From Actinomadura violacea (GTDB taxonomy: Bacteria > Actinomycetota > Actinomycetes > Streptosporangiales > Streptosporangiaceae), in NCBI RefSeq assembly GCF_017573465.1, contig NZ_JAGEPF010000045.1, positions 18,182-82,181 of the forward strand: a stretch of 64,000 nucleotides of DNA, given 5' to 3'. Numbering within the stretch: the stretch's first letter is position 1; every line of letters starts with the position of its first letter. Shown here piece by piece: positions 34,752 to 43,175 of this stretch. The notes below the pieces were generated by a model. That model was not told where the DNA came from and made no database searches. It worked only from the letters and a program-made list of their open reading frames with translations. The translations under genes were made by a program, and so were the position numbers.

Positions 34752-35054
34752 CCGCGTTCCCGGCCCGGCCCCGCTCCCAGGGGTCCGGGCGGGAACATAC
34801 GAGCCATGCGGCCGTATCGTTCAGCGCCGCATGCCGGAGGAGTCAACGCTGGCGAAGGCGTCAGGCGCAGGCAGCCGGATGGAGGCTGGAAGACGGCGCG
34901 AAGTCTCCGCCGGCGTTGACCGGCCACCGGGCGGGATTCGCGCCCGCCGCCATGGCGGATCCTCCGTTGGTGTCTGCGGATGCCTGTCACGGTGACAGAC
35001 GGCTGGCCTGTCGGTCCGGCCTCCGCCGATGGTGCGGTCCTAAGATGGCGCGCC
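34752..35054. other. Short gap without gene
   Basis: No hairpin, promoter or coding stretch stands out. Confidence 0.4.
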
Positions 35055-35231
35055 GTGGATCTTTCACCCGAACACCTCGCTTCGCCCGTCGCCGAGGCCG
35101 GGCACTCGCCTGTCCCTGGCGTTTCCGTCCTTGCCGGTCAGCCCTGCCCGCTGTGCGGCGAACTGGTCAGGGAAGCGACGCAGGCGGGCAACGACCTCCA
35201 GGTGCTCCAGCCCTGCGGGTGCGCGGTCTAG
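35055..35231 (+). CDS. Small CxxC protein
   Basis: A 58-aa frame from GTG 35055 (alternatively ATG 34980, 83 aa). It reads VDLSPEHLASPVAEAGHSPV, SVLAGQPCPLCGELV and LQVLQPCGCAV: two Cys pairs, CPLC and CGC, fit for a zinc ribbon. Small proteins of this kind often accompany mobile-element genes. No RBS is compelling. Confidence 0.45.
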   Translation: MDLSPEHLASPVAEAGHSPVPGVSVLAGQPCPLCGELVREATQAGNDLQVLQPCGCAV

Positions 35232-35305
35232 AGGCCGTGTCTCCAAGATCGGATTGAGGGCGCTGGTGGTCACGGTCTGATCGCGGCGGCGTCCGGCACG
35301 TGCGC

Positions 35306-35396
35306 TCAGCGCCGAGGCCAGAGGTCGATCACGACCTTGCCGCGGACGTGCCGGGCCGCCTGGAGTTCGACGGCCGTGCGGAGGCCTTCGGGTTCG
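35306..35396 (-). pseudogene. C-terminal remnant of a zinc/quinone oxidoreductase
   Basis: The last 30 codons read EGLRTAVELQAARHVRGKVV and IDLWPRR, the usual end of NADP-dependent alcohol dehydrogenase/quinone oxidoreductases. Upstream on the same strand MSGKGPIVVPVT is one frame off and nothing else of the enzyme remains. Confidence 0.5.
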
Positions 35397-36765
35397 TCAC
35401 AGGCACCACGATCGGACCCTTGCCCGACATGCCGGTCTCGGCACATCCTTCATAAAGCCACCGACAACGCAGCCCGACTCTCCTGGGACGCGGAGCAATC
35501 GGCTGTCGGATCGATGTCGACGCGAGTAGCCGGGGCGGTGACAGCAACTGCCTGCCCGGTCTTGACGAGGTAGGCGGGGCTCCTCGCGCAGGCAGTCTCG
35601 CCGAAGCGGCGTCGGACGAAGCCGGGGCTGGTGCGGGAATGTCGGGTCGGCCAGTACCGCCTGCTCCACGTTGTGCACCACTCCGGTGCGTGGCGACTTC
35701 CGCTGTTCCGACTTGGTGCACTGCTGCTCCATCCTGTTCCATCGGGGCGGAGCAAGGCGCCTCGGAGGCTGGCCCGCCCCCTCAACTCGCTCGAAGAATG
35801 CGACGGGGGTCGGACGGACGTCGACCAGCGCACCGTGACTTCGCTGGGGAACGTCCGGCATCGAGTCGTGAGCCCCTGGCCTGCAGGAACATGTGGGACG
35901 AATCTTGGTCCGGCGGCGATCGAGTGTGTCGTCTACCTCGGCATCCAGATCCTTCACGGGAGCTCGCCGACCGACACTCATGAGGCGAACCGACGGGCTC
36001 CGGTTCTCGCTGGCGTCGACGCTGTTGATCAAGCCTTGACCTGTCCTGCGGATGTTCCCGGGGCTGCGGATGTGCTGAACGGTAAGGCTTCAAGAAGCAC
36101 CGACCTGACATCGCCCGTGCCGCTGGGAACGCCTGGTCATGTTCTGGCCAGGCGACCTTGGCCAGATCCTGACGTGAGCGTTGGCAAATTCAGATGCGTT
36201 CAGCGGTGCTTTAAGGGTGTACGGAAATCGGTGGCCACCGCAGGCCACCCAGCGAATGAATCACACGCCGTCCAACCCGCACCACCCACCAGTCAACACC
36301 CCACCGACCCGCCCGGTGCAGCACGGAACGTCGGCCGCCTGGTTGTGGCCACCGCCTTCAAAATGAGGAGTCAGCCATTCGAACAAAAACTCGTCTCAGT
36401 CGGCCATTGCCCGGTACTGGCAGCCTTGCTGAGTATCGCCGGGCGGTTGGCTGTCAAGGGGACCGGCAGCGGTTCGGCGGCTGCCTCCAGGGCGGGCGCC
36501 GTCAGGCGAGCACGGCGCTGGCCGTCGTCGCACCCGTCGGTGGCGCTGCCGGCGGGGGACTTGACCGGCGGGGTGCAGTCGAGCGTGCATACCGATGCTC
36601 CGAACCAGCAGGACAGACCCGACCGTGCCCAGCGGCCGGTCCGTCCGCTCATCGGAGCGGTCCTGATCCGTTGGAGGACGCCCACGCCGCCAGCGCCCTG
36701 GCAGGCGGTTCCCTGCGGCGGCCGGTAGGCCGCCGGACGGGGTTGCGTGCTGGGGGTGGGTGGTG
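35397..36765. other. 1.4-kb gene-poor stretch before the integrase module
   Basis: Frames here lack codon bias and known motifs. In integrative elements this position (before xis-int) usually holds replication or transfer genes; none is recognisable, so the element is probably deleted. GGTGGCCACCGC-like repeats around 36228-36360 might be binding sites. Confidence 0.45.
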
Positions 36766-36993
36766 ATGCAGGGGCTGACTGCGGCGGAGATCCGTGTGCT
36801 GCCCGCGGTGGTCGATCTGGTCACGGCAGGGCGGGCGCTCGGGATGGGGCGTACCAAGAGCTACGAGCTGGCTCGTGCCGGGCGGTTTCCCTGCCCGGTG
36901 CTGCGGGTCGGTCGCAGCTACCTGGTCCCCACTGCCGGGCTCCTGACCCTCCTGGGCCTCGACCGTCCCCAGTACCCGACCGAAAGCGAGTGA
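36766..36993 (+). CDS. Small HTH protein (excisionase-like)
   Basis: A 75-aa protein from ATG 36766: LPAVVDLVTAGRALGMGRTK, SYELARAGRFPCPVLRVGRS and YLVPTAGLLTLLGL. This is the MerR/excisionase-type winged HTH (helix-turn-helix-17) typically found just before an integrase in actinobacterial integrative elements, where it directs excision. Its stop overlaps the integrase GTG by 4 bp (GTGA). Confidence 0.85.
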   Translation: MQGLTAAEIRVLPAVVDLVTAGRALGMGRTKSYELARAGRFPCPVLRVGRSYLVPTAGLLTLLGLDRPQYPTESE

Positions 36994-38564
36994 GATCAGT
37001 CTTGGCTGCCGGAACCACCTACAAGGCCTGCGGATGCCGTACCCCCGAGGGGCGGCTGCTGGGCAAGAAGTGCCCGAAACTGCGCCGCAAGAGCGGCTCG
37101 TGGAGCCCGACCCACGGCACCTGGTACTACCAGTACGAACTCCCGCCCCGCCCGGATGGGACGCGCCGCAACCCCATCCGCCGCGGCGGATACCTCCTCC
37201 AGGACGACGCCGAAGCCGAGATCGGCCGACTCCACGAACTGCTGGCCGTCACCGACGATCCCGACCACCGCCACCGCATCATCGATCTCATCACCATCAC
37301 CCTCAAGCAGCACAAGCGGCTGCCCGAGCCGGAGGAGGTGCGCCGCAAGATCCGCACCGGGCAAGCCCTGGACACCACCATCACCGTGGGGCAGTGGCTC
37401 ACCCTGTGGCTGGCGGGCCGCAAGGGGCTGCGCGCCAGCACTGTGCACAGCTATCACACCCACATCCACGTCCACCTGATCCCCGTCATCGGCCACATCC
37501 GCCTGGACCGGCTACGCGCCGCGGACGTGGAGGCGGTGTTCGAGGCCATCGACGAACGCAACGAACTCATCACCCACGCCCGCACCACCGGCGACCCGGC
37601 ACTGCGCGCCCGCGTGAAGGGATGCCGAGTGGTCGGCCCGGCGACCAAGCACCGCATCCGCGCCACCCTGCGCGCCGCACTCAACAAAGCGATCCGGGAA
37701 CGACGCATCGACCTCAACGTCGCCTCCCTCATCGAACTCCCACCCGGCAAACGCCCCAAGGCACTGATCTGGACGCCCGAACGGATCCAGCAATGGGAAC
37801 AGGCCCGCGACGCCTATATCACCGCCAAGGCCGAGATCCGCCGCACCCAACTCGGCGGACGCGGACACAGCAACCGGATCAAGCCCATCGACGCCTACAT
37901 AGGCACGCCACGGCCGTCACCGGTGATGGTGTGGACGCCTGAACAGACCCGGGTGTTCCTTGACCGCGCCGCCGGGCACCGGCTGTACGCGCTGTACCAG
38001 CTCATCGCCTTCCGCGGTCTACGCCGCGGTGAAGCCTGCGGGCTGCGGTGGGCGGACGTCGACCTCGACGCGGGAACGATTCGAGTGCGGTGGCAGATCA
38101 CCCAGATCGGCGGCACAACTCAACAGGCTCGCCCGAAGTCTGAGGCCGGCGAGCGTCAAGTCACCCTCGACAAACACACCAACAAGGAGCTCGCCGTCCA
38201 CCGGGCTCGTCAGAATCACGAACGTCTCGCCGCAGGAAATGCTTGGAACGAGAGCGGCTTCGTCTTCACCGACGAGGATGGAAACCTGCTGCTTCCGGAG
38301 TTCGCACTGGATCAGTTCCAGTTGATGGCCATGGAAGCCGGGCTGCCTCCCGTTCGTCTACACGACCTGCGCCACGGCGCAGCCACCATCCTGTTGCGTG
38401 CCGGACACGATCTCAAAGTCGTCCAGGAGACCCTGGGGCTGTCGTCGATCACCATCGCCTCCGACACCTACACCAGCGTCCTACCCGACCTGGCACGCCA
38501 GTCCGCCGAAGACGCCGCCGCCATCCTCCTCAAATCCCGGCCCGGAAAGAGAAGGGCTGGCTGA
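36990..38564 (+). CDS. Tyrosine recombinase (integrase)
   Basis: A 524-aa site-specific recombinase. The N-terminal DNA-binding part includes GSWSPTHGTWYYQYELPP and a core-binding SAM-like domain near 140-250 (TVGQWLTLWLAGRKGLRAST). The catalytic domain shows RGLRRGEACGLRW (Arg near 345), HDLRHG (458-463) and Tyr494 in DTYTSVLP. In the LGH box the His is Leu (ETLGLSSI), a tolerated variant. The long insert between 230 and 300 is typical of actinobacterial element integrases. The GTG at 36990 is coupled to the excisionase gene; a TTG at 37002 is also possible. An attachment site should lie just after the gene. Confidence 0.92.
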   Translation: MRSVLAAGTTYKACGCRTPEGRLLGKKCPKLRRKSGSWSPTHGTWYYQYELPPRPDGTRRNPIRRGGYLLQDDAEAEIGRLHELLAVTDDPDHRHRIIDLITITLKQHKRLPEPEEVRRKIRTGQALDTTITVGQWLTLWLAGRKGLRASTVHSYHTHIHVHLIPVIGHIRLDRLRAADVEAVFEAIDERNELITHARTTGDPALRARVKGCRVVGPATKHRIRATLRAALNKAIRERRIDLNVASLIELPPGKRPKALIWTPERIQQWEQARDAYITAKAEIRRTQLGGRGHSNRIKPIDAYIGTPRPSPVMVWTPEQTRVFLDRAAGHRLYALYQLIAFRGLRRGEACGLRWADVDLDAGTIRVRWQITQIGGTTQQARPKSEAGERQVTLDKHTNKELAVHRARQNHERLAAGNAWNESGFVFTDEDGNLLLPEFALDQFQLMAMEAGLPPVRLHDLRHGAATILLRAGHDLKVVQETLGLSSITIASDTYTSVLPDLARQSAEDAAAILLKSRPGKRRAG

Positions 38565-38589
38565 GCGACCGCGCTTCTTGGCGCCACGG

Positions 38590-38977
38590 CCGCGACGCCT
38601 TGTTACGCGCATCGCACCTCCGCGCGTGGGCGGAACGCTACGGCACCTGCCACGACCCAACCTCGCCTGAGCTGTCCCCAGGCCTACGGCGACTTTACGG
38701 AGTTCGACACGTGTTCATCCATCTCAGCAGGGGGGAGATCCTCGCGCCCGACATCCACCGTCTCGTCGAGCGTGCCCGCGCGGCCGGGGTCCTCGTCGAA
38801 CACCGCTCCTACGGCCACGTGTGGCATGACTTCCACATCCAGGCGAACCTCGTCGAGCCCGCGAGCGTGGCCGTCGTCGAACTCGGCAGCTTCCTGGCGA
38901 CCGGGCTGGACCGGCGGAATCCCTCCGCCTGCACGGCACCGTCGGGCGGGGACCGCCGCGATCGGCGTCAACTCTGA
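38590..38977 (+). pseudogene. Truncated alpha/beta hydrolase, interrupted at the element border
   Basis: The C-terminal third of an HSL-type alpha/beta hydrolase: HDPTSPELSP, VFIHLSRGEILAPDIHRLVE, RARAAGVLVEHRSYGHVWHD and FHIQANLVEPASVAVVELG. The Asp of the triad is in GEILAPD and the His in VWHDFH. The N-terminal two thirds with the nucleophile are missing, and small frameshifts lie near 38690-38720 (AYGDFTEF appears in the next frame). Homology begins within about 30-100 bp of the integrase stop, so insertion of the element probably cut the gene. Confidence 0.7.
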
Positions 38978-38994
38978 TCTGCTCAACCTCGGCT

Positions 38995-39009
38995 ATTGGT
39001 CGGGCCAAT
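38995..39009. promoter_or_regulatory. FCD-GntR operator, MFS promoter, distal site
   Basis: ATTGGTCGGGCCAAT, one mismatch from the palindrome ATTGGTCnGACCAAT. Its centre is 74 bp from the next site. Confidence 0.7.
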
Positions 39010-39068
39010 CTATGGACACTCAGCCTTCAGCATGCTTATCATGCCGCGATCGTCTCCTCTCTGCGGTA

Positions 39069-39083
39069 ATTGGATGGGCCAAT
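39069..39083. promoter_or_regulatory. FCD-GntR operator, MFS promoter, proximal site
   Basis: ATTGGATGGGCCAAT, 15 bp before the MFS start codon. A bound protein would block transcription or translation start. Confidence 0.65.
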
Positions 39084-39097
39084 CGATGGATGGTGTC

Positions 39098-40420
39098 ATG
39101 ACAGCGAGCAGGTCCAAGCGGCGCGCCGCGGCTGCGAGCATGATCGGGAGCGTCGTCGAGTACTACGACTTCACACTCTTCGGCCTGGCCGCCGCGCTGG
39201 TGTTCGGCGACCAGTTCTTCCCGGAGACGTCGAGCACGGCGGGCACCCTCGCCTCGCTCGCCACGTTCGCGGTCGGTTTCGGCGCGCGACCGGTCGGCGG
39301 TGTGGTGTTCAGCCACGTCGGCGACCGGATCGGCCGGAAGCCGATGATGGTGATGACGCTGGTCCTGATGGGCGTCGCGACGGCGGGGATCGGGCTGCTG
39401 CCGAGTTATCGCACGATCGGCCTGGCCGCTCCGGTACTGCTGGTGGCGCTGAGGCTGTTGCAGGGATTCGGCGCCGGAGCCGAGTACGTGGGCGCACTGG
39501 TGGTGGCGGCGGAGGCCGGCGACCGGCGGCGCCGCGGACTGCTGACCTCACTGCCCGGCACCGGAGTGTTCCTCGGCATCCTCGTCGCCACAGTGGTCTT
39601 CGCCGGTGTCTCCGCGCTGCCCGACGAGCAGTTCGACTCCTGGGGCTGGCGGTTGCCGTTCCTGCTGAGCTTCGCCGCCGTGCTGGTCGGCCTCTACTTC
39701 AGGTCGCGGGTCGCGGAGACTCCCGTGTTCGAGGAGGCTGCCGCGGTCCGTGCCCCGCGGGGCCTGCCGATCGTCGAGGTCGTGCGGCGGCAGCCGCGGA
39801 TGCTGCTGCTGGCGATGGCCGCGAACGGGCCGTTCGTGGCCATCTCCTACCTCATCCAAGTGTTCCTGCTGTCCTATGTGACCAAGGAACTGGACATGGG
39901 CGCCGCGATGGGGCTGACCGCCAATGTCACCGCGTCCGCGCTCGCGATCGTGGCCACCCCGTTGTTCGGAGCGCTGTCGGACCGCGTCGGCCGACGACCG
40001 GTCTGGCTCGGCGGCGCGGCTTTCCTGGTGGTATTCGCGTTCCCGATGTTCTGGCTGATCGACACGGAGATCCCCGTCCTGGTCGTGATCGCGGTCGTGC
40101 TCGGCCTGGCCGTCGGGATCTCCTCGATGTACGCGGCGCAAGCATCGCTGCTGGCCGAGATGTTCGAGGCACGCTTCCGCCTCAGCGGCATCGCCCTCTC
40201 CCGCGAGTCCACCTCCGCTCTCATCGGCGGGCCGGCGCCGCTGGTCGCCTCCGCGCTGCTCAACTGGTCGGGCGGGGCGTCCTGGCCGATCGCGCTGCTC
40301 GTCCTGCTGTTCGCCGTCATCTCCTTCCTGGCCGTCCTGGCGGTGCCCGAGACGCGCGGCGCCGACCTCGGTGACGAGAGGGCCGCCGTCTCGCCGGAGC
40401 CGTCTAATGTTGACGGGTGA
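39098..40420 (+). CDS. MFS transporter, metabolite:H+ symporter (MHS) family
   Basis: A 440-aa membrane protein with 12 predicted helices. The start has SVVEYYDFTLFGLAAALVFG (TM1 motif of the MHS family), then VGFGARPVGGVVFSHVGDRI and GRKPMMVMTLVLMG (loop 2-3 signature) and the repeat GALSDRVGRRPVWLG in the second half. MHS carriers import carboxylates and sugar acids by proton symport. It is coupled by a GTGA overlap to an FCD-GntR regulator and lies behind two operator copies of the fucose regulon, so uptake of a sugar acid is likely. ATG 39098 is chosen because upstream Mets fall in the operator region. Confidence 0.88.
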   Translation: MTASRSKRRAAAASMIGSVVEYYDFTLFGLAAALVFGDQFFPETSSTAGTLASLATFAVGFGARPVGGVVFSHVGDRIGRKPMMVMTLVLMGVATAGIGLLPSYRTIGLAAPVLLVALRLLQGFGAGAEYVGALVVAAEAGDRRRRGLLTSLPGTGVFLGILVATVVFAGVSALPDEQFDSWGWRLPFLLSFAAVLVGLYFRSRVAETPVFEEAAAVRAPRGLPIVEVVRRQPRMLLLAMAANGPFVAISYLIQVFLLSYVTKELDMGAAMGLTANVTASALAIVATPLFGALSDRVGRRPVWLGGAAFLVVFAFPMFWLIDTEIPVLVVIAVVLGLAVGISSMYAAQASLLAEMFEARFRLSGIALSRESTSALIGGPAPLVASALLNWSGGASWPIALLVLLFAVISFLAVLAVPETRGADLGDERAAVSPEPSNVDG

Positions 40421-41121
40421 CCGTCGAAGGCCCCTCCCGTGAGTCCGTCACCGACGCGACGATCAGACAGATCAAGGCGATGATCGCGACCGGCGAGTTC
40501 CCGCCCGGCCACCGGCTGCCGACCGAGCGGGAACTCGCCGTGCGGCTGGGCGTCTCCCGGAACACGCTGAGGGAGGCGATCCGCGCGCTGACCCTGGTGG
40601 GCATGCTGGAATCGCGGCAGGGCGACGGAACGTACGTCACGGCCCTGGTCCCGGCCGTGCTGCTGGACGCGTTCTCGATGATGGTGGAACTCTCTCAGGA
40701 CACCACGGTGCTGGATCTGCTCGCCGTGCGCAGGGTCCTGGAGGCCGCCGCCGCGGCCCAGGCCGCCTCCCGGATCAGCGATGAGCAACTCGCCGGCCTC
40801 GCGGCCTGCCTGGAGGAGATGCGGCGCGACCCGCAACGAGGGGACGGCAGCGTCGACGAGGTGGTGGAGGCCGATATGCGGTTCCACTCGATCGTGGCCG
40901 AGGCGGCGGGCAATCCGGTCCTCAGCGCGTTGATCGGCTCGCTCAGCGGGCGGACGCAGCGCGCACGCCTCTGGCGTGGGCACATGGACCGCGGAGTGTT
41001 CGACCGGGCGGGGGACGAGCACGAAGCGATCTACAACGCGTTGCGCGACCGCGACCCGACGCGCGCGGCCGCCGTGGCGGCGGCGCACATCGACGGCGTC
41101 GAGAGCTTCTTCCGTCGCTGA
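40417..41121 (+). CDS. FadR/GntR-family regulator, FCD type (first of the locus)
   Basis: A 234-aa regulator. A winged HTH covers 8-75 (LPTERELAVRLGVSRNTLRE, then MLESRQGDGTYV), and an FCD domain covers 90-225 with metal-ligand residues in EADMRFHSIVAEAAGNP and the C-terminal DEHEAIYNAL. FCD domains bind carboxylate or sugar-acid effectors through a metal ion. GTG 40417 overlaps the MFS stop by 4 bp. It resembles the second GntR at 45776 along its full length, and both probably recognise the same 15-bp palindrome. Confidence 0.9.
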   Translation: MTVEGPSRESVTDATIRQIKAMIATGEFPPGHRLPTERELAVRLGVSRNTLREAIRALTLVGMLESRQGDGTYVTALVPAVLLDAFSMMVELSQDTTVLDLLAVRRVLEAAAAAQAASRISDEQLAGLAACLEEMRRDPQRGDGSVDEVVEADMRFHSIVAEAAGNPVLSALIGSLSGRTQRARLWRGHMDRGVFDRAGDEHEAIYNALRDRDPTRAAAVAAAHIDGVESFFRR

Positions 41122-41144
41122 GACCGACATGCCGTCGTGCACGC

Positions 41145-41183
41145 CGAGACCCTCGACCGGGTGATGCCGGGCCGAGGGTCTCG
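41145..41183. terminator. Bidirectional terminator hairpin
   Basis: CGAGACCCTCG (41145-41155) pairs perfectly with 41173-41183 over 11 bp with a 17-nt loop, between two convergent genes. Confidence 0.8.
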
Positions 41184-41196
41184 CTTTGCGGGTCGG

Positions 41197-41829
41197 TCAC
41201 AGGACGCCGTGACGCTCCCAGACCGTGCGCAGGCCGTCACCGGCGAGCAGTTCCTCCAGAACGGTGGACTCGGTCGCGACTCGCGCGCGCGCCCGTGCTA
41301 GTACCTGCTCCTCGACGGACGCGGGCACCACCGCGACTCCGTCGTCGTCGGCCATCACGAGTTCGCCCGGACGGATCGTCACGCCTGCCAGCACCACCGG
41401 TTGCGCTCGAGCGACGACGCGCATCCGGGCACGGTAGTCGAGCGGACAGCGGCCACGCGCGAAGGCCGGGAAGCCCAGCGCGGCGATCTTCGGAGAGTCG
41501 CGCAGGCAGCCGTCGGTGACGATACCGACCGCGCCGCGGCCGAGTGCGGCCGCGCTGAACAACTCGCCCCAGAAGGCCGAGCGCGAGCTGTCGCCCGTGG
41601 CCACCACCGCCACCTCGCCGGGACGCAGACCATCGATGAAGGCGATGGCGTCCTCGTAGGGATGAGGGTGGTCTTCGGTGACCGGGGCGAACTGCACCGT
41701 CGCGGCCCGGCCCAGAAGACGCGAGCCGGGCACGAGCGGCCCGATGCCGGGGGCGAGGACCTGCCCGCGCTGTCCGGCCGCGTCCAGCGAGTCGGAGATG
41801 ACCGGGGTGGTGAACCGGTCGTCGGTCAT
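41197..41829 (-). CDS. RraA/HMG-aldolase family protein
   Basis: A 210-aa protein of the RraA-like fold. TPVISDSLDAAGQRGQVL is the N-terminal signature, GLRPGEVAVVATGDSSRSAFWGELFS the core, AVGIVTDGCLRDSPKI carries the D-G-x-x-R-D metal motif, and PGELVMADDDGVAVVP ends it. Members include 4-hydroxy-4-methyl-2-oxoglutarate/oxaloacetate aldolases as well as the RNase E regulator RraA; in a sugar-acid locus an aldolase or decarboxylase role is likelier. ATG 41829 is preferred to GTG 41835, because GGAAGGGA is better spaced for it. It is co-transcribed with the enolase-family gene upstream. Confidence 0.85.
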   Translation of the reverse strand: MTDDRFTTPVISDSLDAAGQRGQVLAPGIGPLVPGSRLLGRAATVQFAPVTEDHPHPYEDAIAFIDGLRPGEVAVVATGDSSRSAFWGELFSAAALGRGAVGIVTDGCLRDSPKIAALGFPAFARGRCPLDYRARMRVVARAQPVVLAGVTIRPGELVMADDDGVAVVPASVEEQVLARARARVATESTVLEELLAGDGLRTVWERHGVL

Positions 41830-41831
41830 GG

Positions 41832-43022
41832 TCACGTCCCTTCCGGGGCGCCGATGACGTGCCCGCCGCCCGGCACGTACGGGAACCGCTGCTCGATCTC
41901 GGGGGTGAGCCGGACACCGAGGCCCGGGGTGTCCGGAATGGCCAGCCGGCCGTCCTCCAGGCGGAGCTCGCAGTCGAGCAGCGCCTCGCGCAGCGGGTTC
42001 GGGAGCGTGCAGTACTCGAAGAGATCGACATGCGAGTGGGCGGCGCTGATATGGAGGTTCGCCATGAGCGTCACGCCGCTGCCCCAGACGTGAGGTACGC
42101 AGGCGGCTCCCAGCTTCGCGGCGAGGTCGGCGACCCTGCCGAAGGCCACGGGGCCGCCGACGAACGTGACGTCGGGCTGGGCGATGTCGACACCGCCGGC
42201 TTCGAGCAGGACCCGGAAGTCCTCGACGCTGCCGTGCGACTCGACGCCGGAGACGGCCACGTCCAGCGCGGCGCGCACCGCCGCATATCCGGCGGGATTC
42301 TCCGCACGGCAGGGCTCCTCGAACCAGCGGGCACCGTACTCGGCGCACACCTTGCCGACGCGGATCGCGTCCTCGATTGTCCACGGCTCGCTGGCGCAGC
42401 CCTGCACGGCGTCGAGCACGAAACGGATGCCCGGCGGGAGTCGCGGTACGACGTGGCGGATCAGCGCGATGGTCGTGTCGGGGTCGCGCATGGCGCGGAA
42501 CTTCACCGTGCGCAGCCCTGCGGCGACCTGGTCCAGCGCCCATGCGGTGACCTGGGCGAAGCTGGAGCCCAGCCCGCCGGACGCGTACGCCTCGATATGC
42601 GTGCCCCGGCGGCCGCCGAGCACCTCGTGCGCCGGCACGCCGCGGCGCTTGGCGACCGCGTCGAGGCAGGCCGTCTCGACGGCGCCGAGAGTGCCGGACG
42701 CGATGCCGCCGCGGGACCAGAACGCCGTGCGATCCCGCAGGTGGTCGCCGATCTCGCGGGGGTCGCCGAAGTGGTGGCCGAGAAGGTAGGGCCGGAGGGA
42801 TTCGACGATGCCGGGGACGGCGGCGGGCGCCATGATGCCGGCGCCCGCCTCGCCGAGCCCGGTGGTGCCGTCGTCCAGGACGACCTCGACGAGGGCGGCG
42901 TCCCAGGAGCGGATGACCCCGCCGACCCAGGAGAGCTCCTCGCCCGGCGGGTAGACCGCGGAGAGCAGGACCGGGCGCAGCGCCGCGACACGTAGGGAGT
43001 TGTCGTTCGTGCTTATCTCCAT
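41832..43022 (-). CDS. Enolase-superfamily (MR/MLE) sugar-acid dehydratase-like
   Basis: About 396 aa. The capping domain has VEVVLDDGTTGLGEAGAG. The barrel shows TVKFRAM at the place of the KxK base (second residue Arg), then metal ligands in FVLDAVQG, FEEPC and SGVESHG, and VPHVWGSGVTLMANLHI with the catalytic His. This set belongs to the mandelate racemase subgroup, which includes several acid-sugar dehydratases. The exact substrate is open; L-fuconate is better served by the gene at 51176. ATG 43022 (or GTG 43025) lies 9 bp from the proximal operator. It forms an operon with the RraA-like gene. Confidence 0.82.
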   Translation of the reverse strand: MEISTNDNSLRVAALRPVLLSAVYPPGEELSWVGGVIRSWDAALVEVVLDDGTTGLGEAGAGIMAPAAVPGIVESLRPYLLGHHFGDPREIGDHLRDRTAFWSRGGIASGTLGAVETACLDAVAKRRGVPAHEVLGGRRGTHIEAYASGGLGSSFAQVTAWALDQVAAGLRTVKFRAMRDPDTTIALIRHVVPRLPPGIRFVLDAVQGCASEPWTIEDAIRVGKVCAEYGARWFEEPCRAENPAGYAAVRAALDVAVSGVESHGSVEDFRVLLEAGGVDIAQPDVTFVGGPVAFGRVADLAAKLGAACVPHVWGSGVTLMANLHISAAHSHVDLFEYCTLPNPLREALLDCELRLEDGRLAIPDTPGLGVRLTPEIEQRFPYVPGGGHVIGAPEGT

Positions 43023-43030
43023 CACCCCTA

Positions 43031-43045
43031 AGAGGTCAGACCAAT
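43031..43045. promoter_or_regulatory. FCD-GntR operator, enolase/RraA promoter, proximal
   Basis: AGAGGTCAGACCAAT; the centre GGTCAGACC is perfect. It lies immediately before the start codon at 43022. Confidence 0.75.
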
Positions 43046-43103
43046 AGTCGGAGATCAGTCATCCTGACGGGCAGAGTGCGAAAAGTCCAGGCTTGTTGGC
43101 AGA

Positions 43104-43118
43104 AATGGTCGGACCAAT
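43104..43118. promoter_or_regulatory. FCD-GntR operator, enolase/RraA promoter, distal
   Basis: AATGGTCGGACCAAT, one mismatch from the palindrome. Its centre is 73 bp from the proximal site. Confidence 0.75.
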
Positions 43119-43175
43119 GTGCGCCTCGGGGTGTGGTTGACGCCTTCCGAGGCGCACGTGGCCGGAGCCCTGGCC

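Noticed and set aside
36228..36366. Possible iterons of a replication origin
   Set aside because: Short GGTGGCC-like repeats are present but irregular in spacing, and no replication gene is near.
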